From Sphingomonas yunnanensis (lineage in GTDB: Bacteria; Pseudomonadota; Alphaproteobacteria; Sphingomonadales; Sphingomonadaceae), in contig NZ_JAIOKB010000002.1 in NCBI RefSeq assembly GCF_019898765.1, forward strand, positions 310,001 to 374,000: a stretch of 64,000 bases of DNA. Reading direction: 5' to 3'. Under the pieces are notes generated by a model. It did not search any database. It saw only the letters and a list, made by a program, of their open reading frames with translations, and was not told the DNA's origin. Position numbers and translations under genes: made by a program. Shown in pieces: positions 25,333 to 37,707 of this stretch. Numbering within the stretch: the stretch's first letter is position 1; the number at the start of each line of letters is the position of its first letter.

Positions 25333-25602
25333 ATGTCACCTCATGGGTGGTTCGTTGCCGCGCTGGTGTTTGCCGCTTCGCTCGTCGGCGTTGGTGGCAC
25401 CATATTCTGGTTCTTCCTCGATGACGCACGCCGTCGTGCGAGGACCTTCCCCGCCCGCTTGCCTGAACCTTCGGGAAGGTCGCATGCGCCGGTCGGAGCA
25501 GATATCGCGCTTTCGGAGGCATCGCTGACGGGTCAGGCGGAACAAGCGCCTACGCCATCCCCCTGGTCACAGCTTACCTCGCGCAGAACTGATCGAGGCT
25601 GA
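25333..25602 (+). CDS. Small single-span membrane protein, hypothetical
   Basis: An 89-residue ORF with AAGGGGA nine bases before the ATG. One hydrophobic helix (FVAALVFAASLVGVGGTIF) followed by WFFLDDARRRAR, giving an N-out/C-in type arrangement by charge, then a low-complexity proline/serine tail. No family is recognised. It lies after the polysaccharide locus, and the region has accessory composition. Coding status is moderate. Confidence 0.4.
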   Translation: MSPHGWFVAALVFAASLVGVGGTIFWFFLDDARRRARTFPARLPEPSGRSHAPVGADIALSEASLTGQAEQAPTPSPWSQLTSRRTDRG

Positions 25603-25706
25603 TGTCACAGCAGCAAACTGCCGCTGAGTACGACAGGCCTCGACTGAACCGTGTCGTGACGGATGGTTTGCGCGTGGAGCGCGACGATCCACCTCACACG
25701 ACCTGA

Positions 25707-26015
25707 CGATCTCCCTCGTCTCGGAGCGGACGGCGCGTTTGTACCTACCCGCGCGGTTGGACAGATCCCGGGGCATTCTCGCGAATCTCGTCCGCCCTCG
25801 AGGCGCTCTACGCAGCGCCCCGCGCCGAGCAGCGCTGGGAGATCGGCCAGGTCATAGACGTCGGCGTCGTCCGTGGGCTTGTCGTCAAGGCGCGCGTCCT
25901 CGCGCCCGGTGACGGTCGCCCAGAAATGCCGTTCACGAGCGCCCATGATGACCGTGGCGGCTCGCCGACGCTCGCCGCGAGCCGAGGCAGAATGAGGGGA
26001 CCCACGTGGCGTTGA
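25707..26015 (+). pseudogene. Gene fragment next to tRNA-Leu
   Basis: An open frame without a start codon runs from just after a TGA (25704-25706) to a TGA at 26013-26015. Its middle looks like genuine protein: WTDPGAFSRISSALEALYAA, RWEIGQVIDVGVVRGLVV and a KARVLAPGDGRPEM stretch. The lack of any start and the poor sequence on both sides indicate a truncated gene. I cannot name its family. It lies between the accessory block and tRNA-Leu, where integration and excision scars are expected. Confidence 0.35.
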
Positions 26016-26071
26016 GAGATCCGTGAATGTCCGAAGACTAGCTATTCTCAACGGCTAAGCCGGAGAAGAAT

Positions 26072-26158
26072 GGTGCCCAGAAGAGGACTCGAACCTCCAC
26101 GACCTTGCGATCGCCAGCACCTGAAGCTGGTGCGTCTACCAATTCCGCCATCTGGGCA
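26072..26158 (-). tRNA. tRNA-Leu (anticodon CAG)
   Basis: Read on the minus strand the gene begins GCCCAGATGGCGGAATTGG, has anticodon arm CCAGC-TTCAGGT-GCTGG with CAG as the anticodon, a short type II variable arm, T-arm GGTTCGAGTCC and a 3' end TCTGGGCACCA with CCA encoded. The seven-base acceptor stem GCCCAGA/TCTGGGC pairs perfectly. tRNA-Leu genes are common integration sites; here the accessory DNA lies on the gene's 3' side, as expected for a tRNA-targeted element. Confidence 0.95.
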
Positions 26159-26300
26159 CGGGGTAGGCCGGCGCCTCTAGGGGGTGGTCGCCGGCCTTGT
26201 CAACACGCATTTTCGCGAACCGTGCCGCACCGCCGCATCCGGCCTTGTCATCGGCCGGCGCGGCGGGCAGAGCGGCGAGCGTAGCGGAAAGGCGTTCGAG

Positions 26301-27242
26301 ATGAAGGACGGCATGAACGACAGACTGGTCACGCTGATCGGCGGCGGGGGGTTCCTCGGCCGCTATGTCGCGCAGGCCCTGCTCAAGACCGGCGCGCGCG
26401 TCCGCGTGGCGCAGCGCGACCCCCGTCAGGCCTTCTTCATCAAGCCGCTCGGCGGGCTGGGGCAGACCCAGTTCGTCGCCGCCGACATCGCGCGGCCCGA
26501 GACGATCCAGCGCGCGGTCGCGGGCGCGGACGCGGTGGTCAATCTGGTCGGCACCTTCGCGGGCAATCTCCAGCGCGTCCATGTCGAGGGCGCGCGCATC
26601 GTCGCCGAGGCGGCGCGCGACGCGGGCGCCGCGCTGGTCCATGTCTCCGCGATCGGCGCCGACGCGGACGGCGACTCGGTCTACGCGCGCACCAAGGGCG
26701 CGGGCGAGCAGGCGCTGCGCCAGGCCGACCCGACCGCGACGATCCTGCGCCCCTCCACCGTGTTCGGGCGCGAGGACCAGTTCCTCAACCGCTTCGCCGG
26801 GATGATCGCGCGGCTGCCGGTGGTGCCGGTGCTGCGCCCCGCGGCGCGCTTCCAGCCGGTCTATGTCGTCGACGTCGCGCAGGCGGTGTTCGCCGCGCTC
26901 GCCGACCGCGACGCGCACGCCGGCCGCACCTATGAGCTGGGCGGGCCCGAGGTGCTGACGATGCTCGAGCTCAACCGCCGCGTCGCCGAGCATATCGGCC
27001 GCCGCCCGCATTTCGTGACGGTGCCCGACGGCGCGGGCGCGCTGCTCGCCGCGCTGCCGCTCGCGCCGATCTCGGGCGACCAGTGGAAGCTGCTCGGCCA
27101 CGACAGCGTCGTCGGCCAGGGCGCCGCGGGGCTGGCCGCGCTCGGCGTCGAGCCGACCCCGATCGACGCGGTCGCGCCCAACTGGCTGGTGCGCTACCGC
27201 AAGGCGGGGCGCTTCAGCATGATCAACCAGACCGCGGGCTGA
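26301..27242 (+). CDS. NDUFA9-like NAD(P)-binding SDR protein (complex I assembly type)
   Basis: A 313-residue atypical short-chain dehydrogenase. The nucleotide-binding loop is LIGGGGFLGRYVAQALL (G-x-x-G-x-x-G). Further blocks: VVNLVGTFAGNLQRVHVEG, VHVSAIGAD, Y-x-x-x-K replaced by YARTKGAGEQ (Tyr and Lys retained in order), ATILRPSTVFGRED and YVVDVAQAVF. Alphaproteobacterial members resemble the mitochondrial complex I subunit NDUFA9 and are usually labelled so, though a bacterial role in complex I is not shown. Start is 26301 or 26313; both have purine-rich upstream sequence. uppP follows 45 bases later. Confidence 0.85.
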   Translation: MKDGMNDRLVTLIGGGGFLGRYVAQALLKTGARVRVAQRDPRQAFFIKPLGGLGQTQFVAADIARPETIQRAVAGADAVVNLVGTFAGNLQRVHVEGARIVAEAARDAGAALVHVSAIGADADGDSVYARTKGAGEQALRQADPTATILRPSTVFGREDQFLNRFAGMIARLPVVPVLRPAARFQPVYVVDVAQAVFAALADRDAHAGRTYELGGPEVLTMLELNRRVAEHIGRRPHFVTVPDGAGALLAALPLAPISGDQWKLLGHDSVVGQGAAGLAALGVEPTPIDAVAPNWLVRYRKAGRFSMINQTAG

Positions 27243-27287
27243 TCGGCGCGCGGGAGACGCGCCGCTGAGCTCGGGGGGAGAACGACA

Positions 27288-28097
27288 TTGAACGACCTGC
27301 TGATCACCATCCTCCTCGGCATCGTCGAGGGGGTCACCGAGTTCCTGCCCGTCTCCTCCACCGGGCACCTCGTGCTCGCCGGCGCGCTGCTGGGGCTCAA
27401 GGAAGCCGACGCCACCTTCGACATCGTCATCCAGCTGGGCGCGATCCTGGCGGTGATCGTGTTGTTCTGGCGGCGCTTCCTCCACGTCGGCCAGGGGCTG
27501 CTGCGGCGTGATCCCGGCGCGATCCGCTTCACGCGCAACGTGCTGCTCGGCTTCCTGCCCTCCGCGGTAGTGGGCGCGATCGCCTATTCGGCGATCCGCA
27601 AGGTGCTCGAGGCGCCCGGCGTGGGCCCGACCGTGGTGGCGGTGGCGCTGATCGTCGGCGGCATCGCGATCCTGTTCATCGAGCGCACCGTCCCCCCCGC
27701 CCCCAAGAGCGAGGTGGAGACGATGTCGTGGCGCGTCGCGCTCGGCATCGGCGTCGTCCAGTGCATCTCGATGATCCCCGGCGTCAGCCGCTCGGGCGCG
27801 ACGATCATGGGCGCGCGCGCGATGCGCGTCGATCAGGAGACCGCCGCCGAGTACAGCTTCTTCCTCGCCATACCGACGATGCTCGGCGCCACCACGCTGG
27901 CCTTGTGGAAGAGCCGCGACCTGCCCGGCCACGTCGACTACGGCGCGATCGCGATCGGCTTCGTCGTCGCCTTCGTCGTCGCGCTGCTGGTGATCCGTTG
28001 GTTCCTGGGCGTCGTGACGAAGCACGGCTTCGCCCCCTTCGCCTGGTATCGCATCGTCGCGGGCACGCTCGCGCTCCTCCTGCTCGCCCTACATTGA
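27288..28097 (+). CDS. uppP: Undecaprenyl-diphosphate phosphatase
   Basis: A 269-residue BacA/UppP-type integral membrane phosphatase that recycles undecaprenyl pyrophosphate for peptidoglycan and glycan synthesis and gives bacitracin tolerance. Signature regions: LLGIVEGVTEFLPVSSTGHL (with E-x-x-x-E) and MIPGVSRSGATIMGA (the P-G-x-S-R-S-x-x-T loop with catalytic Arg). Eight or so membrane helices. The start is a TTG at 27288 after a GGGGGGAG tract; no ATG or GTG fits the conserved N-terminus. It is relevant to the glycan locus because it regenerates the lipid carrier. Confidence 0.95.
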   Translation: MNDLLITILLGIVEGVTEFLPVSSTGHLVLAGALLGLKEADATFDIVIQLGAILAVIVLFWRRFLHVGQGLLRRDPGAIRFTRNVLLGFLPSAVVGAIAYSAIRKVLEAPGVGPTVVAVALIVGGIAILFIERTVPPAPKSEVETMSWRVALGIGVVQCISMIPGVSRSGATIMGARAMRVDQETAAEYSFFLAIPTMLGATTLALWKSRDLPGHVDYGAIAIGFVVAFVVALLVIRWFLGVVTKHGFAPFAWYRIVAGTLALLLLALH

Positions 28098-28249
28098 TCC
28101 GGAACGGACCTTCTTCTCACGCCTTAGAGGTAGGACGGTGCGCGGCCGCGCAACAATCGAAGTTTTTGCGGCAGCTTTGCTGACGTATCGGCCAGAAAGC
28201 GCGTGACTCACCTATATCGGTGTGACACGTCGGCGATCGGAGGACACCG

Positions 28250-29689
28250 ATGGCCGACATGCTCAAGTTCGTCGAACGCGCGCAATCCTATCCCGCGAAG
28301 CGCGGGGCGGCCGACCGCGCCGACGATTTCCGCGAGATCGCCGAACGCTACGCCACCCCCGCGGCGGAGGACCAGGCCGGACGCTGCTCGCAGTGCGGCG
28401 TGCCCTATTGCTCGGTCCACTGCCCGCTCCACAACCATATCCCCGACTGGCTGCGGCTCACCGCCGAGGGCCGGCTGCGCGAGGCCTATGAGCTGAGCAA
28501 CGCCACCTCGACCATGCCCGAGATCTGCGGCCGCATCTGCCCGCAGGACCGGCTGTGCGAGGGCAATTGCGTGATCGAATTCTCCGGCCACGGCGCGGTG
28601 ACGATCGGCTCGGTCGAGAAGTTCATCACCGATACCGCGTGGGAGGAGGGCTGGGTCGAGCCGCTCGTCCCCGGCCCCGCGCGCGGCCAGTCGGTCGGCG
28701 TGATCGGCGCCGGCCCGGCCGGGCTCACCGCGGCGGAATATCTGCGCGGCCACGGCTATGAGGTCCATGTCTACGACCGCCACGACCGCGCCGGCGGGCT
28801 GCTGACCTATGGCATCCCCGGCTTCAAGCTGGAGAAGCCTGTGGTGATGCGCCGGGTCGAGCGGCTCAAGGCGGGCGGGATCGTCTTCCACGAGGGCTTC
28901 GAGGTCGGCCGCGACGCCACGCTCGACGAACTGCGCGCGCGCCACGACTCGCTGCTGATCGCGACCGGCGTCTACCAGGCGCGCGCGATCGACCTCGCCG
29001 GCAACGACCTCGCCGGGGTCGTCCCAGCGCTCGACTTCCTCACCGCGTCGAACCGCAAGGGCTTCGGCGACCATGTTCCCGCCTTCGAGGACGGCTCGCT
29101 CAACGCCGCGGGGCGCGACGTGGTGGTGATCGGCGGCGGCGACACCGCGATGGACTGCGTCCGCACCGCGATCCGCCAGGGCGCCACCAGCGTGAAGTGC
29201 CTCTACCGCCGCGACCGCGCCAACATGCCGGGCTCGCAGCGCGAGGTCGCCAACGCCGAGGAGGAGGGCGTCGAGTTCGTCTGGCTCGCCGCCCCCGCCA
29301 AGTTCACCGGCGCGGAGGGCAAGGTGAGCGCGGTCGAGGTCAACCGCATGCGGCTCGGCGCGCCCGACGCGAGCGGGCGGCGCGCGCCCGAGGTCGCCCC
29401 CGGCGGCGCCGAGACGATGGCGGCGGACCTGGTGATCAAGGCGCTCGGCTTCGACGCCGAGGAGCTGCCGCTGCTGTGGGACGCGCCCGAGCTGGGCGTC
29501 ACGCGCTGGGGCACCGTGCTGGTCGATTCCAAGACGCTGATGACCAGCCTCGACGGCGTGTTCGCGGCAGGCGACATCGTCCGCGGCGCCAGCCTGGTGG
29601 TATGGGCGATCCGCGACGGCCGCGACGTCGCGGCGACGATGCACCAGTATCTGCGGGCGGAAGCGAAGAGCGAGAAGGTCGCCGCGTGA
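28250..29689 (+). CDS. gltD: Glutamate synthase (NADPH) small subunit
   Basis: A 479-residue flavoprotein that passes NADPH electrons to the large subunit. The N-terminal ferredoxin-like domain has CSQCGVPYCSVHCP and ICGRICPQDRLCEGNC cysteines for two [4Fe-4S] clusters; the FAD loop is GVIGAGPAGLTAAEYL; the NADPH loop is VVIGGGDTAMDCVR; the C-terminal FAD contact is VFAAGDIVRGASLVVWAI. Normal length. GGAGGACACCG before the ATG. Unlike the usual gltB-gltD order with adjacent genes, here gltD comes first and a two-gene toxin-antitoxin pair separates it from gltB, with GTGA overlap at its 3' end. Confidence 0.96.
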   Translation: MADMLKFVERAQSYPAKRGAADRADDFREIAERYATPAAEDQAGRCSQCGVPYCSVHCPLHNHIPDWLRLTAEGRLREAYELSNATSTMPEICGRICPQDRLCEGNCVIEFSGHGAVTIGSVEKFITDTAWEEGWVEPLVPGPARGQSVGVIGAGPAGLTAAEYLRGHGYEVHVYDRHDRAGGLLTYGIPGFKLEKPVVMRRVERLKAGGIVFHEGFEVGRDATLDELRARHDSLLIATGVYQARAIDLAGNDLAGVVPALDFLTASNRKGFGDHVPAFEDGSLNAAGRDVVVIGGGDTAMDCVRTAIRQGATSVKCLYRRDRANMPGSQREVANAEEEGVEFVWLAAPAKFTGAEGKVSAVEVNRMRLGAPDASGRRAPEVAPGGAETMAADLVIKALGFDAEELPLLWDAPELGVTRWGTVLVDSKTLMTSLDGVFAAGDIVRGASLVVWAIRDGRDVAATMHQYLRAEAKSEKVAA

Positions 29690-29982
29690 GGCTGCCGCCC
29701 GACTATGTCGCGGCGATCAAGGAGGCCGCGCGCGAGGCGTTCGGCGAGGGCGCGGTGGTGCGCCTGTTCGGCAGCCGCGTGCGCGACGACCTGCGCGGCG
29801 GCGACATCGACCTGCACGTCGAGACCGACCCGCTCGACGACGAGTGGCGCGCGCGCGGCACCTTCGAGGACGTGCTGTTCCGCCGCATCGAGCCGCAGAA
29901 GGTGGACGTGATCGTGACCCAGCGCGGCGGCACGCCGCGCGGCTTCGAGCAGATCGCCTATCGCGACGGGATCGTGCTGTGA
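29686..29982 (+). CDS. MNT-type minimal nucleotidyltransferase antitoxin (MntA-like)
   Basis: A 98-residue protein with the minimal nucleotidyltransferase core: VVRLFGSRVRDDLRGGDIDL contains G29-S30 and the metal-binding D40-x-D42, and a third Asp is D74 in QKVDVIV. The spacing between GS and DxD is nine residues, one less than the usual ten. MntA-type proteins neutralise HEPN toxins by adenylylating a tyrosine near the toxin's active site. The next gene is exactly such a HEPN protein. Starts at a GTG overlapping the gltD stop and ends overlapping the HEPN start by four bases, so it is translationally locked into the glt operon. Confidence 0.8.
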   Translation: MRLPPDYVAAIKEAAREAFGEGAVVRLFGSRVRDDLRGGDIDLHVETDPLDDEWRARGTFEDVLFRRIEPQKVDVIVTQRGGTPRGFEQIAYRDGIVL

Positions 29983-30448
29983 CCCAGGGCGAGACCGACG
30001 TGCTGCACGCCATCCTCGCCCGGCTCGACGCGCTCCTCGTCGCGCTTGACGAGGACGCCGAGGCGCTCGGCACCCTCCCGCGTGACACCACGGAGTTCGC
30101 TGCGATGGATCGCGGCCGGCGTGTCGCCTCGCGCGCGCTGCTCAAGTCGGTCGAGCAGACCGAGGATCAGCTCGCCCGGCTGTTCCGGCTGTTGCCCAGG
30201 CTGATGCTGGTCGAGACGCGCGGCTGGTTCGCCCAGGACCACGCGAACTTCGCCGAGAAGCTCGGCATCCTGGACGACGGCTTCGCCTGGACCGCGATCA
30301 TCCGGCTGCGCAACCGGCTGGTCCATGATTACCCGCTCGCGCCCGAGGCGCAGCTCGACCTGCTGACCCAGGCGCATGCCGCCATCCCGCTGCTGACACA
30401 GACCGCACGATCGGCCCAGTCGTTCGTTGCCAACGGAGGTCTCTCCCA

Positions 30449-30452
<4 letters not shown>
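29979..30452 (+). CDS. HEPN-domain toxin (HepT-like)
   Basis: A 157-residue all-helical protein. Near residue 111 it has RNRLVHDY, the R-x4-H-x-Y motif of HepT ribonucleases: R111, H116 and Y118, the last being the predicted AMP-acceptor tyrosine. Helices include SRALLKSVEQTEDQLARLF. The cognate MNT gene overlaps it upstream by GTGA, and it overlaps gltB by ATGA. HEPN/MNT pairs are type VII toxin-antitoxin systems whose toxins cleave RNA. The placement inside a core metabolic operon is unusual. An N-terminal ~45-residue extension precedes the HEPN core. Confidence 0.8.
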
Positions 30453-34954
<4,502 letters not shown>

Positions 34955-35054
34955 GGGGCACGGGGCGGCGGCCACACGTATAGGCTTGGCGGAGCGAGGC
35001 CGCCGACAAGTGTAGGTTCGGTCCCCTCCCCATGATCGTGCCCCCTCCCACCCT

Positions 35055-35150
35055 CGTCGTCCCCGCGCAGGCGGGGATCCAGACGCGCGGACCTCAGCGA
35101 GAGAGTCGCCACGTCAGCGTCTCTGGATCCCCGCCTTCGCGGGGATGACG
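35055..35150. repeat. Paired inverted intergenic repeat, CCCCGCGCAGGCGGGG family
   Basis: CGTCGTCCCCGCGCAGG...GGGGATCCAGA at 35055-35083 and its inverted partner TCTGGATCCCCGCCTTCGCG at 35122-35150 flank ~38 bases. Each arm is itself a hairpin. The outer sequence GTC(A/G)TCC...GGATCCA is shared with the repeats at 3.1, 35.9 and 41.9 kb, so these are subfamilies with the same ends and different hairpin tips. It lies between gltB and a convergent gene. The adjoining 34955-35054 has no gene. Confidence 0.8.
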
Positions 35151-35211
35151 GAGGTGGGGAGCGCGAGGCGCCACCTCAGCGTCCTCGACGATTGAGGGGG
35201 GCGGTGTCAGC

Positions 35212-35784
35212 TCATCGCTCCTGCTCCTCCTCCTCGCATCCACGGCGGAGCAGGGCTGAGCCCCTTGCCCGCACCGCCGCGAACGCCACCCCGCCCGCCA
35301 GCGCGAGCACGGGCCAACCGCCGGGATCGTGCCACAGGTAATGCAGCGCCGCGGCGAGCGCGGCCAGCCCCACGAACGCGCGCGCGGCCGGCGCGTGGAG
35401 CCGCCGCGCCCACCACGCCGCGAGCAGCAGCGCCGCCGCGGCGTTGAGCGCGAGCCAGGCGTACGACTCGAGCGGCGGCAGCGCGCCGTGGAGCGGCAGC
35501 TTCACCGTGGCATAACCGGTCATGCGCCGCGGGAAGCAATCGGCGGCGAGGTGCACGCCGATGCCGCCCGCGATCCCGCAGGCGGCGGCGCGCCCGCGCC
35601 ACGCGAGCGGCAGCAGCGCGGGGAGCAGGCTGTGCGTCAGCGCGCTGCGATGGCCCAGCCCGAGCCGCAGGTCGACGTCGGGCAGCGTCAGCCCGATCGC
35701 CAGCGCGGCCAGCGTGACGAGCGCGGCGACCGCGGCGACCGCCGGCGGCGGGGTGGGCGCTGGCTTGGGCTCGTCGAGCGACAT
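35212..35784 (-). CDS. Putative membrane-bound metal-dependent hydrolase (YdjM/DUF457-like)
   Basis: A 190-residue membrane protein with four or five helices. Recognisable points are LPDVDLRLGLGHRSALTHSL, which carries the D-x-D and H-R-x-x-T-H-S pattern of the LexA-regulated YdjM/DUF457 inner-membrane hydrolase family, and a GIGVHLAADCF helix with the H-x-x-x-D element. The biochemical role of the family is not established. Start at 35784 begins the first conserved region; the longer open frame upstream runs through a repeat. The C-terminal CEEEEQER tail is unusual. It stands alone between two paired repeats. Confidence 0.6.
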   Translation of the reverse strand: MSLDEPKPAPTPPPAVAAVAALVTLAALAIGLTLPDVDLRLGLGHRSALTHSLLPALLPLAWRGRAAACGIAGGIGVHLAADCFPRRMTGYATVKLPLHGALPPLESYAWLALNAAAALLLAAWWARRLHAPAARAFVGLAALAAALHYLWHDPGGWPVLALAGGVAFAAVRARGSALLRRGCEEEEQER

Positions 35785-35868
35785 TCGTACCCCGCTGCCA
35801 CGCCGCTTGGCGACGGTCACCCCGCAGCGTGACCCGGCGGGGCGGACGCGCCTCTCCTCCCTCGCCAG

Positions 35869-35965
35869 CGTCATCCTGAACTCGTTTCGGGATCCACCGT
35901 CCCGCAGGCGCCGCGGCACCTGGGTACGCGGCACGGTGGATCCCGAAACGAGTTCGGGATGACGG
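35869..35965. repeat. Paired inverted intergenic repeat, GTCATCCTGAACTC family
   Basis: CGTCATCCTGAACTCGTTTC...GGATCCACCGT at 35869-35900 and its inverted copy CACGGTGGATCCCGAAACGA... at 35932-35965. The right copy keeps a perfect ATCCCGAA...TTCGGGAT hairpin; the left copy differs by one base (CTGAA/TTTCGGG). The layout and ends match the repeat at 3071-3237. The remainder of 35785-36127 contains nothing recognisable. Confidence 0.85.
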
Positions 35966-36127
35966 AAGAAGGAAGTAGACGGCCGCTCGCCACCCGCGCC
36001 CCCACCCGCTCTCCCCCGCCCCCGCGTCGCCCCTCTCCGCCCCAGCGCGCCACCCCGACACAGTGGCGCGGCGCGCGCCCACGAAGCCGCTTCCCCCGCG
36101 CCGCGCTTTCGGCCTAAGCGGGCCGGC

Positions 36128-36799
36128 ATGTGGCAGCTCTACCAGTTCCCTCTGTGCCCGTTCACGCGCAAGGTCCGCACGCTCCTCAACGAGAAGGACG
36201 TCGGCTACCAGCTGATGCGCGAGAACCCGTGGGAGCGGCGCGACGCCTTCATCGACATGAACCCCGCCGGCCAGACCCCGGTGATGACCGACAATGAGCG
36301 CGGCACCGTGCTGGTCGACTCGATGGCGATCTGCGAATATTTCGAGGAGACCGTCGAGCGCGTCGCGATGATCAACGGCACCGCCGCCAACCGCGCCGAG
36401 ATCCGCCGGCTGGTCGCCTGGTTCGACACGCATTTCTACCGCGACGTGACCCAGCCCCTGCTCGACGAGCGGATGATCAAGCGGGTCGTCCACCGCACCA
36501 CGCCGGACGCGTCGCGGCTGCGCGAGGCGATGAAGTCCTCGGTCGGTCACCTCGACTATATCGATTTCCTGCTCGACCATCGCAAGTGGATCGCGGGCGC
36601 GACGATCAGCCTCGCCGACCTCGCCGCGGCGGCGCAGATCTCGGTCGCGGACTATCTCGGCGGGATCGACTGGACGGGCCACGCGCACAGCAAGGCGTGG
36701 TATTCCGCGTTCAAGAGCCGGCGCAGCTTCCGCCCGCTGCTGGCCGAGCGCATCACCGGGATCGAGCCGCCGAGCTACTACGAGAACCCGGACTTCTGA
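36128..36799 (+). CDS. fzlA: FtsZ-binding protein FzlA (GST-like)
   Basis: A 223-residue glutathione-S-transferase-fold protein matching FzlA, an essential alphaproteobacterial division factor that binds FtsZ and promotes constriction rather than acting as an enzyme. The N-terminal thioredoxin-like domain begins MWQLYQFPLCPFTRKVR with C-P-F in place of a catalytic Cys/Ser pair, then NPWERRDAFIDMNPAGQTPV. The C-terminal helical domain has ISLADLAAAAQISVADYLGG, WYSAFKSRRSFRPLLAER and an ESYYENPDF-like tail (SYYENPDF). The stop overlaps the next gene by one base (TGATG). Distinguished from ordinary GSTs by the WERRD and SRxSFRPLL blocks. Confidence 0.85.
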   Translation: MWQLYQFPLCPFTRKVRTLLNEKDVGYQLMRENPWERRDAFIDMNPAGQTPVMTDNERGTVLVDSMAICEYFEETVERVAMINGTAANRAEIRRLVAWFDTHFYRDVTQPLLDERMIKRVVHRTTPDASRLREAMKSSVGHLDYIDFLLDHRKWIAGATISLADLAAAAQISVADYLGGIDWTGHAHSKAWYSAFKSRRSFRPLLAERITGIEPPSYYENPDF

Positions 36800-37170
36800 T
36801 GCACGTCACGCACGCCCCCGCCGCCGCCGCCGCGCCCGAGATCGCGTTCGACGACTTCCTCCGGGTGGACGTGCGCGTCGGCACGATCGTCTCGGCCGAG
36901 CCTTATCCCGAGGCGCGCAAGCCCGCCTACAAGCTGCTGATCGACTTCGGGCCCGCGATCGGGCGCAGGCGCTCCTCGGCGCAGATCACCGAGCATTACG
37001 CGGTGGAGGAACTGGTCGGGCGTCAGGTCGCCGCGGTGGTCAACTTTCCCCCGCGCCAGATCGGCAAGTTCCTCTCCGAGGTGCTGACGCTGGGCTTCCC
37101 CGACGCCGACGGCAAGGTGGTGCTGGTGGCGCCGAGCGAGCGCGTGCCCGACGGCGGCCGGCTGTTCTGA
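36799..37170 (+). CDS. tRNA-binding protein, CsaA-like
   Basis: A 123-residue OB-fold protein of the CsaA/EMAP-II C-terminal family. Blocks: FLRVDVRVGTIVSAEPYPEA, KLLIDFGPAIGRRRSSAQIT, GRQVAAVVNFPPRQIGKFLS and EVLTLGFPDADGKVVLVAPS. CsaA binds tRNA and has chaperone-like effects on secretion in Bacillus. An alanine-rich N-terminal stretch of ~13 residues precedes the fold. Starts at 36799 inside the fzlA stop (TGATG) and ends overlapping yjbQ the same way, so fzlA, this gene and yjbQ are one operon. Confidence 0.9.
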   Translation: MHVTHAPAAAAAPEIAFDDFLRVDVRVGTIVSAEPYPEARKPAYKLLIDFGPAIGRRRSSAQITEHYAVEELVGRQVAAVVNFPPRQIGKFLSEVLTLGFPDADGKVVLVAPSERVPDGGRLF

Positions 37171-37586
37171 TGCGCCAGGCGGTCGGCGAGATCGAGGTGG
37201 CGACACGCGGCGCCGGGCTGGTCGAGATCACGCGCGAGGTGGCGGCGTGGCTCGACGGCGCGGCGGTCGAGACCGGGCTGCTCACCGTCTTCTGCCGCCA
37301 CACCTCGGCCTCGCTGCTGATCAACGAGAATGCCGCGCCCGCGGTGCGCCGCGACCTCGAGCGCTGGCTCGCCAAGGTCGCGCCCGAATCGCGCGACTAT
37401 GAGCATGACGACGAGGGACCGGACGACATGCCAGCGCATCTTCGCAGCGTGCTCACCGGCGTGTCGCTGTCGATCCCGGTGGCGCGCGGGCGGATGGTGT
37501 TGGGGACGTGGCAGGGCGTCTACCTCGCCGAGCACCGCGCCGTGCCGCATCGCCGCCGGGTGGCGCTGCATGTGATCGGGGAGTGA
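37170..37586 (+). CDS. YjbQ family protein (secondary thiamine-phosphate synthase enzyme)
   Basis: A 138-residue UPF0047/YjbQ protein. Family blocks are GLLTVFCRHTSASLLINENA, the SRDYEHDDEGPDDMPAHLRS region and HLR...GVSLSIPVARGRMVLGTW then GVYLAEHRA. The conserved histidines (CRHTSAS and MPAHLRS) bind a metal in structures. Weak thiamin-phosphate synthase activity has been reported for E. coli YjbQ; the physiological role is unclear. TGATG overlap with the upstream gene sets the start. Confidence 0.9.
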   Translation: MRQAVGEIEVATRGAGLVEITREVAAWLDGAAVETGLLTVFCRHTSASLLINENAAPAVRRDLERWLAKVAPESRDYEHDDEGPDDMPAHLRSVLTGVSLSIPVARGRMVLGTWQGVYLAEHRAVPHRRRVALHVIGE

Positions 37587-37664
37587 GGCTCTCACTCCTC
37601 CCGCGAGCGGAGAGGATCTACACCCGCTCCCCAACTTACAGCTAACCCTCTGTTAGTCTTGTCC

Positions 37665-37678
37665 TGATAGCGATATCA
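37665..37678. promoter_or_regulatory. Near-palindromic site upstream of the glucokinase-like gene
   Basis: TGATAGCGATATCA has TGATA/TATCA arms around a four-base centre, 30 bases before the glucokinase-like ATG and after the AT-richer stretch TTAGTCTTGTCCTG. It has the size and symmetry of a LacI- or GntR-type operator. No regulator gene is next to it, so a sugar-responsive role is inference. Confidence 0.35.
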
Positions 37679-37707
37679 CCGAGAACAATAACAAGGGAGA
37701 GCGCCCG

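Noticed and set aside
29197..29685. Longer reading frame extending the nucleotidyltransferase gene upstream into gltD
   Set aside because: The extension is gltD in another frame; the GTG overlapping the gltD stop gives the complete minimal nucleotidyltransferase.
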